From NCBI GenBank assembly GCA_037783545.1, contig JBBELK010000564.1:186001-250000 (forward strand): 64,000 bases of DNA. Reading direction: 5' to 3'. The notes under the pieces are model-generated. The model worked only from the letters and a program-made list of their open reading frames with translations. It made no database searches and had not been told where the DNA came from. This DNA comes from Henricia sp. BOLD:AAB3569. Lineage: Eukaryota; Echinodermata; Asteroidea; Spinulosida; Echinasteridae. Position numbers and translations under genes: made by a program. Positions 35,956 through 47,800 of this stretch are shown here, piece by piece. Position 1 is the stretch's first letter. Each line of letters starts with the position of its first letter.

Positions 35956-37427
35956 AGATGAAATGTTCCATTCAACAATGCGAAGCTGAGTTTAATGGAA
36001 CATATTCCATCTTTTACCGAATGAAAATATTCCTTCCATGAATTAAAGTATTCATTATTTGTTTTATATAACCTTGTCATCCTACAATTTGTGTTACAAA
36101 TTATTCAGGCTGCTCTTACCCTTCCAGTTTATTTTGATGTTGGCGGCATCAGAATTGTCCATTAGCCCATTTGCCCAACTATTTCATCGTCCGTCATATT
36201 GTACAAAACCCGCCATGTTGATTGCTATAGTTGTAAACAGTTTTTGTGTGAGGGGTCGTCACATTTAATACCCACATGTACAGTGGGTGCAATGGAAAAA
36301 ATGTATGGAACATACAAAATTGCACGGTTCGTGACGTAGCATTAAATGGATTAAATATTGAACGACACGTGACCTGCTATCGTCCAATCATATTAAATAT
36401 GTTGTAATGACCAAATCTGTGTGGTTGCTTCAAATGATTTTGTTGACAAAACCGAGAACAATACAAATTTATATTTTAGTGAAAATTTATTCAAATCATG
36501 GAGAAATTTACAATAAATTACATTTGATGAAAATCACCACAAAACTAATAAATGTGTTTAACTGTGCTTACAGTAACATCTGTAATCTAGAATATGCATG
36601 CAAACTGGGTAAAAATTATCTCGGTATGAACAGGCTGCTTAAAAGCAAAATTACGCAGGAAATGAAGGAAGGGCAATGTATAACACGAAGCACGGTTACC
36701 AATATGTGAAGGACAGTGCATCTGTAAAGAATCTGAAAGTACTGGAACTATCGTGCAGAATTATGAGCAGCAAATGCGAAATTCCCAAAATTGTTTGTAC
36801 CTTAAATTTATTTCTTGAATCCGTAAGATGGTCGTCCTTAAATTGGTAAGTACATGTCAACTCACTAGTACCGAAGATAGAGACCCGTCAACCAAGATCA
36901 TATCTGTGTACAATAGCTTTTTCTTAATTCTCTCAAAATAAGCAAACATGTAGGTAACTTCACCCCCAAGAACGGCCACAAATAGTGCAACGACATACCC
37001 TTTTAAAAAAACCTTGTGTACATTTTACCAAAGACTCATTTTGAGCGTGTTCCTACAGACCGTTATCACGGTGCGGCCATCTTCCCTTTTCTCCTATTAA
37101 AATGAACGTAACCAAAGCGAGGCTTGCAGAAAAAAATAGTTTGGTCCCGCTTTGAAATTGTTCATTGTGTGCATCACAATGGTACAGGCATTGCACAATC
37201 AAGAGATGAGCGTGCAGGGCGGACTGTGATCTCCACGGGTGATTACACGTGCTATCGCGCGCTAATGCAGACATACTATTCGTGCCCCACACGTACTATG
37301 GGGAACAAGACGAAGATGGACGAACCGTGATAAAGGTCTATTGGGAGCATAGGCATTAGGCAGTTTTTGATGTGGTCGATGGACTTCAACGCAGAATGTA
37401 TATTACCTTTAACATTTATTGAAGTCC
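35956..37427. other. Gene-free stretch
   Basis: A small hairpin lies at 35955-36020 (GGAACATATTCCATC against GATGAAATGTTCC). A word near 36970-37000 (AATAGTGCAACGACATACC) is shared with the hairpin at 59492-59930. No gene recognised. Confidence 0.45.
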
Positions 37428-37806
37428 TTAAAGGTAATATAGTATACTTGTTTGGTAAACTATTAAATACAGCATGATTTCCACTGGTAATTGAAAACTA
37501 CCTTGTCGAGAAAAGTACCTTGTAGAAATTTCAGCCACATACACTATGCAGTAATACTTCAGAAAACCTGAAAAATCCAGGTACGGTTTTTGTGCATGAA
37601 TAAATGGCTCCAAAGATCGCCTACAGGCGATCTTTGGAGATTCAAATAATTGTAATTTTTCTCATGAATAGGGGCAATTTAGACGAAATAATTTCACAGG
37701 TTGATTACTACCATTATCATCTTGATAACAAGTAAGCTTAAAGATAATAAATCAGAAATTGTTTTGGAGGGTAATTACCAAACAAGTAGACTACATGTAC
37801 CTTTAA
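37428..37806. mobile_element. MITE with TTAA ends
   Basis: TTAAAGGTAATATAGTATAC and GTAGACTACATGTACCTTTA form imperfect inverted ends bounded by TTAA, as in piggyBac-like MITEs; TTTGGTAA and TTACCAAA pair just inside. A perfect 28-base palindrome (CCAAAGATCGCCTA core) sits in the middle, near 37611-37638. Confidence 0.7.
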
Positions 37807-37831
37807 ACTATCGTCCAACTCATGCACTATA

Positions 37832-38180
37832 TGGGGCACCATGGCCGAGTGGCGTAGCATATTAAATCCACAGGTTGTGGGTTCAAATCCCATCGCGAGT
37901 CATCCATGGTGCATGCGTTCTTGGGCAAGGCACTTTGCCATTAATTGCCTCTCTCCACCCAGGAGGAAATGGGTACATGTGAAAGTAGTGAAAGTTGATG
38001 TTTGATTAGCCCCTGTGCGTATACATGTAAGCTGCACTGGACCGCATACTCCCCAGGGAGTTGAGAAGGATCAAATAATGATATTACTCAGCCCAATGAC
38101 CAGGGGTAACATGTGAAGTGCATTGAGACTGTGTGAAATGTGCTATATAAGAATTGGACAACATTATTAATATTATGCAA
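37832..38180 (+). mobile_element. tRNA-derived SINE
   Basis: The head has a Pol III A box (TGGCCGAGTGGC) and B box (GGTTCAAATCCC). It is followed by the central words CTTGGGCAAGGCACTTTGCC and CTCTCCACCCAGG and ends in GTGCTATATAAGAATTGG with an ATT-rich tail. This layout is typical of tRNA-SINEs in marine invertebrates. Confidence 0.85.
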
Positions 38181-38811
38181 AACATATATAACAGTATTTG
38201 TATTTTTGCATATGATCATTGCCTTGTGATACACATGGAGCACATTATAAAATTTGACGCATGTCCATTCAAGAAAAGCTAAGAAAATATCGCTGGTAAA
38301 CTAAAGACTATGAAACTACATACGTGTGCTTTATTTACAGATTCGTATTGCTTTAATACACTGTAGCAACCATATCCCATGGTAGTGGCGAACAAGTGCT
38401 CGACTGACAACTCTTAAATTTACCAAAATCAACTTCGTTTTGTGTGATAAAAATAGCACACTAAAACTGCCCCAAAACACTGTACAATATAGTTCACTAT
38501 TTTTCCTCAAAAATTTAAAGTCGTATAAAGCAAGCTTGATTACATTAATTACAGTATACATTTGCGAAAGAAAGGAAAACAAATTATCGCAATTGTACGT
38601 TGTATTATTTGAGATAAATATTCGACTGTACCCTTGAAAGAATGCACCTTCAAGGTTTTCCCAACATATTTCACAGACATTTTAAGAACAAATAAAACCA
38701 ATGAATCGACAATTGTCAAATATAGAAACGTGCTTGCATTTTGTTGACTGTTTTCCATAGTGTTGTCATAAGATAGCCAAATATGGGATGAGAGAAAACC
38801 CACCTGGTCCT

Positions 38812-38886
38812 CATCGGGATTCAAACCCCAGACTTCTGACCCACCGGACAGATACTCTACCAGCTGAACTATGAGACACAGTGGTA
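38812..38886 (-). mobile_element. tRNA-like sequence (pseudo-tRNA or SINE head)
   Basis: On the minus strand: TAGTTCAGCTGGTAGAGTAT (A box) and GGGTTTGAATCCC (B box). The anticodon arm is one base too long and the acceptor stem has mismatches, so it is not a functional tRNA. Confidence 0.55.
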
Positions 38887-38982
38887 TCCCTCATGTTTTC
38901 CTGAGAACCCCGTATGCTTTTCTCTGATGAAGTTGCGGTACCCGCTACTAAATGATTCGAACCGGCTACTCAACACTGGCCA

Positions 38983-39058
38983 GCTCGGTGGTTGAGTGGT
39001 TAAGACGTCTGCCTAGTATGCAGGAGGTTGTGGGTTCGAGTCCCACCCAAGCACGCTA
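38983..39058 (+). mobile_element. tRNA-like sequence (pseudo-tRNA or SINE head)
   Basis: TGGTTGAGTGGTTAAGACGT (A box) and GGGTTCGAGTCCC (B box) with a good T stem. The acceptor stem has about two mismatches. Probably the head of a truncated SINE. Confidence 0.55.
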
Positions 39059-39099
39059 CGTTTATCTCATAGTGTCTCGAGGAAGCACCAAGTATACAG

Positions 39100-39586
39100 T
39101 GCGAAGTACAGGGTATTTAAACAAAAAATTAACCCAAATTAAAAGGGATTTTTCACCCACTTCCTGTAATTCCAGAGAATTTGTTTTTACCCAGTTTTGA
39201 TGAGTAGGTTGTTTGGCACTATTCCTGAAAATATTATTGATTTAGCTTAAATAAGTGAATTTCAAGATATGGCTCATGATTAAGGGCGCCTATACATGAC
39301 ATGACATGTACAAAACTGGCTTGTCCACGTGAGCTTCTTACTACTTTGGAGGTCTTCATTGTGTTCAATCGTGCTTATGACAAATAAGGCTCCCGTGGAC
39401 AAGCCAGTTTTGTACATGTCGCGTATAATGAGCCATATCTTGAATTCCATTATTTTCCAAGCTAAATCAATAGTGCTCAACAACCTATACTCATCAAAAC
39501 TGGGTAAAAACAAATTCAGTCTGAAATTACAGGAAGTGGGTGAAAAATCACTTTTAATTTGGGTTAACTTTGTTTTTTAACCACCA
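39100..39586. repeat. Large hairpin with 200-bp arms
   Basis: Words such as TTTTACCCAGTTTTGATGAG, AAGATATGGCTCAT and ACAAAACTGGCTTGTCCACG on the left are all found inverted on the right. The loop is about 50-60 bases around 39330-39385. Confidence 0.85.
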
Positions 39587-40898
39587 TGTATAAAGTTAAA
39601 TCAGATTGGGCAAAACAAACCCTAATTGATATTCAATCTCTCTGACCAAGCCAAATTTCTTGATCACTAGTAACATTTTTTTTCAAAAAAGCTTTATTCG
39701 TTGTATGAACTCTTTTTAATATTTACAGTTCCTTTACATAAAATTCTCACCTTTTGGTAATCACAACACAAGGAATGTATTGTAAAATTTTTGTCAAACC
39801 CTATACGCACACAGAAAAATAAATGGCAGTTACAATGTTTTATCATTGCTATATCCTGACGTAATATACTTCAGGGTAAATTTTTGCACAGATCCCGGTC
39901 TTTTGAGGAATGTTTCTAAATTCAACATGGCAACTTCCAGTGCATGAACCTTGAGCGTGTTTCTAATACGAGCACCGACATTAGGCCTACATGTTTTTTT
40001 GCCGGAGACAAATGCTGATTATTTGGCAAGTACGCAGCAGTTGGAATGACGTGCCTTATTAGACATGTGTTAGAGTACATTAACACTGAGCCATTTCGCG
40101 AGTAAACCTCGCTTTCAGAAAAAGCAATTAACGTGGACGGAATTCGGAGTAAAACGACGCACTGATAACTGCAGAATCATAAAAACGCTTTCTGCCCGTG
40201 TTGATTTTGTGGTTTTTTCTAGTGGACCATTTTACCCCAAATTCTTTCCACATTGCTTTTTCTGAAAGCGACGCGTGTCGAAATTACGCGCAAAATAACT
40301 CTGTGAATCTACCCTAATCAACTGTTTCTATACTGGGAAAATACTGTTGCGCGCACCCGCAAAAACCTTATCCGAGCAGTTTTTATCATGCAAGGCTGTT
40401 TCTTTTAGAAGGATACCGTTTCCCAAGTGGAAACACGCTCCTTTACTCCTGAAAACATTTGAACTTGCTATTTTGAATTTAGAAAGATTCCTTGCCACTT
40501 TAACTTGTTTTTCAAAGAATACTTCCACTTGGCAGTAAATACAGTAATTAATTTAGGTTCAATAGCTGTGCACTGTACTGCATGTGTACAATGTATGGTA
40601 CACTATAAACAACATGACAGTATTCTTGTAAAAACAATGTGAAAAAGACTACCACACAAGAAGCAGCTTGGTCAATCACACATATAGACCCTTTTCACTG
40701 GCGGCCATGAAAGGGGGCAGGTTTTTTAAAATGTAAATTAAGTGACAATAGTGCCTACTTCTTGTGCATGACGCACGTTGACAATGTGACTGCCCCCATC
40801 ATCCGATCGCGAGATGCCAACTTTCCCGGATTTTAAAGAAGACACGGAAAATAAGCTGATCTCCTTACTTTAGATACATCTATAAATCTCTGGGGTTG
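39587..40898. other. Gene-free stretch
   Basis: No gene or family recognised. A possible polyadenylation signal for the minus-strand splicing-factor gene (AATAAA complement) is near 39690. Confidence 0.4.
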
Positions 40899-41384
40899 TT
40901 AAAGGTAGAATACATTATTGGTATCTCGAGGAATCAGAAATGTACACATAATTTACACAATATAAACACGATGACGGTAGAAAACTTGCCCTGAAATGGT
41001 TTTGTCTGAAGTGCTCTTTGACTAGTATTTGAGAAATGAGCAAAATAATTATTTTTCGTCTTGCGAGACGTAAATTCATTTTGCCCCAAAACCACCTCGC
41101 CCTGGACCACCTCGCCCTAAAGCACTTCGCACAAAGGCCATTTCGCCCCAAAACCACTTTGTCCAAATGCCATCTCGCCCCAAATGCCACTTCGTGCACA
41201 GTAGTTCAGGGCGCAGTGTTTTTGGGGCGAAGTGACTGTAAACCATTTTTTGACTGTTTGCTCAAAAGTTAGATGAAGTACGGAGCTGATTTTTGCTCAG
41301 GTTGGTTTTAATCTTCAATCACACAGGGGGATGAAACTATTTGTAACGGTTTACCAATCATGTACATGTGTAGACTACCTTTAA
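40899..41384 (+). mobile_element. TTAA MITE, family B, copy 1
   Basis: TTAAAGGTAGAATACATTAT and ACTACCTTTAA form the ends, with TTAA at both borders. The interior has diverged tandem words of about 20 bases (CGCCCCAAAACCACTTCG type). It lies 217 bases downstream of the stop of the eMIC terminal exon. Copies 2 and 3 are at 42781 and 52618. Confidence 0.82.
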
Positions 41385-41601
41385 GAGACAATACAGGATG
41401 GTTCTCTAGTGTCAGGATTCACGAGATCAGTCATTTTCCAGGAAAGCTCTAGCAAAATCTGGGAGGGTTGGCAGCTCTGCATCATGCAAATTTGATTGCA
41501 GCGCAAACAACTCTGCTGCGACATTAAATTGACGTTTAAACCAACCTTTAAGCTTCTTCTCGTGTGGTAATCTACAAATACACTTAAGTTGTGGCTGCAT
41601 G

Positions 41602-41800
41602 TCACCGCTCGTAACTACTCCTGCTGTAGTAGCTACGAGACCTAGACCGTGACCGGGACCGTGATGAGCGCGACCCCAGGGGACTGCGCGACGACGGCGA
41701 TCGGCTGTAGGAGTAGCTGTCGTAAGAGAAGTAGGAGCTTTCGCTGGTGGTGGGGCTGGCAGCTGGCGAGCGATGGTAGGGAATGGGGAGTTTACGTGCA
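41602..41800 (-). CDS. Srrm234: Srrm234 terminal exon, second half of eMIC domain
   Basis: Acceptor TGTCTATCCACAG. Encodes SARKLPIPYHRSPAASP, a Tyr/Ser-rich stretch (SYFSYDSYSYSRSP), then RS repeats and SYYSRSSYER with stop TGA. The SARK-x-PIPY-x-R core is the most conserved part of the eMIC domain. It lies 10.5 kb after the first eMIC exon. Confidence 0.92.
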
Positions 41801-44800
41801 CTGTGGATAGACAGAGCAACAATGGCGGAATTAGCATCATATATCAATAAATGCAGCATCGTTTAAAATGCAGTAAAATCACTCCACTGCAAAACATGCT
41901 TTATTTTCTCTTGCCATACCTCATACATATAAGTTCATAAACAATAGTCCCATTCTATGTGCATGCTAGTACATGTATATACTCGCTATCAAATGCACAG
42001 GCATAGTGAAATAATTCCTGGCGTCCCGGCAATTAGTTTACTATGCATGCGCTTTACAAAGTAATCATGGAACTAATTCCCGGGTGTAACGCATATTGCG
42101 TGCAGTACTGGTATGTGACAGCACTGCGTGAAACTGCGAGTAACACTGTGCACCCGAGCTACATGTACATGAAACGATGGCTGCACATACACTACTCATA
42201 ATAAGTTAGGGATATTGGTGTGGTTCAATTTTTTTTCAAATGACTGTTTTCACCAATTTTTGTGACAGGGTGCGACTTTTACTCAGATACAATTATTGTC
42301 CAATCATATACAAAATCATTCAAGCGGAATGCACACCTGAATAAAATATCTGCGCACATCCCACAATATCCCTAACTTACATGTATTGTGAGCAATGTAT
42401 GTACAATTTTACTCATCGTTTTCCTGCGGTCAGTGTTTCTAAACCAGGTTAGAATATGTTTAAGGTATGGCAAAACAAAAATAACATGGTTTATTTTGGG
42501 TGATGGTAATATCAGCTCCCCTCGGTATAAGACGTTGATAAAATAGTTCCTTCAGCTTCTCCTCAGCAACTTATTTGCCAACTACTTCCAATACCCTGGG
42601 GAGCTAATATCAGCTATCCACCCTCAAACAATGTTACATTTGTATACTATTGCCTCCCCAGCAACAAAAACACACCAAAAAATGATGCTGCTTTTTTTTA
42701 GGAGAAAGGTTAGGCTGAAATCTTGGTGTGAGTGAAATCTTGGTCTGTCAAACCACTAGAAAATGGGCTAAAATATGAAGTTAAAGGTAGAATACATGAT
42801 TGGTATCTTGAGGAATCAGAAATGTTCACAGATTTACACATAACTTACAAAATATAAACACGATGACGGTAGAAAACGTCCCCTGAGATGGTTTTGCCTA
42901 AAGTGATAGTCTTTGAGAAATGAGCAAAACAATTATTTTTTGTCTCGCGAGACGTAAATTCATTTCGCCCTAAAACCACCTCGCCCTGGACCACTTCGCC
43001 CTGAATCACTTCACTCAAAGGCCATTTCTCCCCAAAACCACTTCGCCCAAATGCCACTTCGTGCACAGGCCGTGGTTTAGGGCAAAGTGGTTTTAGGGCG
43101 AAGTGACTGTAAACCATTTTTTGACTGTTTTCTGAAAAGTTAGACTACGTGCAAGTACGGAGCTGATTTTTGATCAGGTTGGTTTTAATCATGCATACCT
43201 TCAATCACACAGGGGGATGCAACTATTTGTTTACCAATCATGTATACTACCTTTAAGCTACAAGTTAAGTTAAGCATATGGTGGTGTATTGGTCAATGAT
43301 TTGCTGCATAATTATGATGGGAATGGGTTAGTGTTTGGCTTCCGAGTTAACATTATTTTTTTTGAGTGGATGATTTCTCTACTTTCACTGTCACAACAAA
43401 CCTAACTCCTAAGTCGTGTTAAAGCCACGATACATGTACATACATGTAATTTGCAGTGACCCAAAAATTTTACTTTGTGAGTTGACAAACTTGACTAACA
43501 AGTGTTGACAGCGAAGATAAGAAACACCACACGATTTTCTTCCGGTGGTACCTTTGTGGGAGAAATAGACTGCCGAAGTGAATACGTCATCTTTTGTTAG
43601 TTGCCTAGGCAATGGCTCTACACTAAAAATCACTTTACCGTGTCCCTGTGCTTTTGCAATGGTACTTTTTTCCTGACGGCCATGATGTTTAGAGCCAATT
43701 CGGCAGTCTATTGTCAACTGAAGGTTCTTTTTAAACTTCACAGGGTATCTCTTACTATTGCTGTAAACAGTTTGCATACAATGTTATCTGTTACAACTCG
43801 TTAAGTAAGTAAATGGGCTGTTAAACTGAATAAAAAAATGTTGCTGGAGAGACAATAAAAAGGATAATCTGTGCAAACAAAAAAACAAACAAATTATTTA
43901 AATAATGCAGCATGCCATTACGAATTGTGTTAGGCTGGATCCTAGGTAGCATGATGAAGCCAATTGCAATGAAGTCGTGTTGTTGATGGTTGTCATGATT
44001 TCAGAGATAATTGCTGTTGCACCGCCAAAATGCACACTGGAATCTGACCTTTAGTTGAACTTTTTATGAAATCAAAGGGCCTACTTGGGCTGCATCTGAA
44101 ATCATTAACTGTGGCATGAAATTTCACACTTGTCTAAAGGCCCGTCTACACGAGCCAACATTTGTTGACCATGCAACAAGGACCGACATGAAGTTGGAAC
44201 TTGTTGGGCAGTACATGGATGTGCCCGACCGTGCGAACCAACATGTTCCAGCATATCTCAACTGCAGTTGGTTGCTGCCTTCATGTGACAGGCGTTCTAA
44301 TCTGCTATTGGCCCATTTCTCCAACAAGCTCCAACAAAGTTGGGCGATAGGAACATGTTCATACGCATGTTCCAACTAGTTGGATGTTGTTGGACGCTGA
44401 CTGGAGTGACGTCCACACCATCCAACTTTTGGTCGGCCGACATCGTCAGACACGTGTTGGACCTTGTTGGCCAACAAATGTTGGTTTGTGTAGACAGGCC
44501 TTCATTTGTAATTGCAGGACGCAATCAATGAAATCAAACATTCAAACACTTCTCTCTAGCCTTTTTTTCAAGGCTATACACTCCAATGCACAAAGTGTAA
44601 CTGCTCTTTCAATAAGGGTGCTTAGAAAAGGCTAAGGTCAGAAAAGGTTAATGTAAGGTGGTTGAAGTGATGTTATTGTGCCCATACATGTATTTTATTT
44701 CAAATTCTTCAAGTTCAAAATTTCAGGTATTTTGAAGAAAATGCATATGTCGAAATTTGTAGTTAACGGGCAAATTGAGTTTTGTACATCATCATTTGCA

Positions 44801-47800
44801 GCAAATATAGAAAACTTGCTGTATAATTAGTGGCCTCAAGTTCCGACCTTAAAAGAGTCCGTTAGGGTCGGAACGTGATGAGGCCACTAATTGCTAAGCA
44901 GTACTATGCAACAGTTGTTGTATTATTATCAAAGTTATAAAAACAATGGTTGGCAATGCCCTTTTTTGCCTGTAAATATTTCGAAAACTATATGCCATAC
45001 TGACGGAATTTTGTAAAGAGGGTGCCAGTGCTTTTTAGACAGCGCCTTTAAAATTCCATCATAAATAAAACAAAAATTAGTAATAAACATTTCAGAATTA
45101 GCAGATGAAATTTAGAAAAAAATATTAGCCCTATATTAAAGTACTGTGGCTAATGTGAAGTGTTAAACACGTGTGCAAGTTAGTGCATCATGAATGAAAA
45201 GCTGACGGCGATTTGTTAAATTAGAAAAAGGTTAATGATGCCAACGGATGTGATTGGCTGGATGATATTATTAGCTGTAATTCAAACGTTAGTACAGCAC
45301 ACACTGTTATATTAATAAATTTGCGACTTGTGAACACTTTTAACCTGTAGATGGAGCCAAATAAAGCCGTGAATCTGAAAACATGTCAGTTAATTATACA
45401 ACGTAGTATGTGTCAATCAATCTTTGGCGTTGTGGCGTAGGCCTATGGGAAGCAGATAGATACATGCCGTATTCTACTCTCTCAAAGCATAAAAACATGT
45501 ATATTCCTAATAGGCAGACTCTAGGGGAAACTTTGTATAGTAACAGTTAAAGGAGAAATGCAACTCGTACATTATTTGTATAACAAAAACCAAAGAAATA
45601 TAACCGACAACAAAGTGACTTGAACGTCATGAAGAATGACAACTGCAGCAATTATGGGCGCTGCCATTTTGGGCAAAGAATGACGTCTTTGCATTCAACT
45701 TTTTTGAGTATTGCCTTAAGAGTTGTACGCAGAAACATAATTTCTTTTTGGACAACAGGGCAGCGTCCATACAAAAAGGTATCGCTGCAATGGTCACTCT
45801 TTATTAAGTTCGTATCCACTTTACACTGAATCTTATTTCTTGCTCTTTGTATATATAAGAATAATGCGAGAGATGCACTTGTTCAGAACAATGGGCGAGG
45901 TCACAGTTCTGTGTGTGTTACGTGTTAGTGTTAGTTTAACAGATCATGTTAACAAATCTGTTAACACGGCATTAATCTCGACCTCTAATTGAATGTCTAG
46001 GTTAACACCATGTTAATTTTCTTCACTGTACACAGGGCAAAGTCACAATTCTATGTTACAATGTACGTGTTAGTGTTAGTGTAACAGATCTGTTAACTTA
46101 ATCAGAATTGTGACCTCGGAACAAACAACTTTTGTTTCATGGGTATAATTTGTCTTTCGTGCCACGAAATACATTTTTCGTGGCACAAACTTGGCGCCCG
46201 CACATTGCTGACGAGCCTGTGCCTTTAATATGTTTTTTTTTTCAGATGTAAGGAGCCGTCCAAAGTTGTCAACGTTTTCACGGAGCTACAAAGAAGGGGG
46301 AGGGGGAGGAGGCGGGGGCGGAGGGGTCCAGGGGTCCTTCACATACACTGTAAAATGTTGACATTTCATGGTAGTGACAACAAAAACTGTCAATAAGTAG
46401 TATTTTGGGGGAGGGAGTTGAGTTTTGAAAAATACTACACTCTGTAGAACTGTGAAAATTTTGACAACTTTGGACAGCCCCTAAAGAACACTGCAAACTA
46501 AGATTGGCAGCAATATTTTGAAAAATGTTACTGGTTAAAAGTGGTTAATAATAATTACTAAGTAGTAGTAATGGAGATGACGTGAGCATGATGAGCTGAC
46601 CTGTTAGAAACAAAGGCAGTTTGTTATTAATTAGTAGAAATAATTACATGTACTGTAACACAAATACAAACAGAATGCAATAAGCTAGTGGCTTTTTACG
46701 GTTGCTGTTGTTGAATGTCGTCACTTTGAACAAGTTGTGTATTTTTGTAAGATGGTTTACACTCAGTGCACGGCTTGGTTTAGTGAAACAAATTTATTCA
46801 GCCTCCATGTTTTTCCCCTTTGGGTACACAAGTTTTAAAGTTAGTTTTCATCAAGGCCTAGTAAAAAAAGAAATCACCGGTTTGGATACAGTTCAACAAA
46901 TTGCAAGGCTTGTTAAAAGACCGAAGTTTGATTTTTATGGCCAGTTTGAGTCAGTGTTTAATTTGAAATTAAAGTAATGCAGAAATTGTGCTATTTAGAC
47001 GGTGGAACACATTGACAAATACTAACGCAACAGTGACCACATCAGGGTTGTAGTCGAGTCCATAAAATCACAAGTCCCGCAAAAGTCCGTCACAAGTCCA
47101 GTAACAAGAAGCAAAGGATGAACACGCACAAAAGAATGCCTTTATGGAGTTCACTTTTATAGCTTGTGACTTGAATCAAGACTCGGGGACTTGTGGTGGA
47201 CTTGTTAAGGTTTGTAAGGACTTGTTTATACATGTATGGACTCGACTACAACTCTGGACCACATGTATGGTTTTAAACAGTCGCTTGGCAGAACTTATTG
47301 GCTGCCATTGTTTTCTGATCTAACAAATAGAAAATGTTAGAGAAAAGCATGCAAGCGGACATAAAGGAGACAGATAGCGTGCAGCCACCACAGTCATTTT
47401 CTTTTCATTTTACACAGAGCTACAGATAAAATGTTAACCGTCCTATAGACCGTATCGAATAGCCGCCATCTTGTGGGGCAGTTTCTTTGTTCCTTGAGGA
47501 TAATGCATGCATGGTTGCACATATTGTCGTTACATTGTTGAACCGGTTCAAGTAACAAAAGGTGCCCAACAAGATGGCAGCTATTCGCTACGGTAGATAA
47601 ACAAAAATGCAAGTGTTTTGTTTTAGAGGATTAAATGGCACCAATGTTGAAGCCCTCAACCAGCATTTGGGTAGAGTCCAGGGCTGTGTAGTACCAGCTG
47701 CGCCAACTACATGTATGCCAATGCTTGCAATGTTCTCTAACAGCTGGTGCCCTGGATTTTATAGACGAGTGCACAAAAACAATGTGTCCAGTGGCAAACA

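Noticed and set aside
41427-41600. Open frame after the eMIC stop (LPHEKKLKGWFKRQF...) as an extra Srrm234 domain.
   Set aside because: It is in a different frame from the eMIC exon and lies after its stop with no matching splice site; most likely 3' untranslated sequence.
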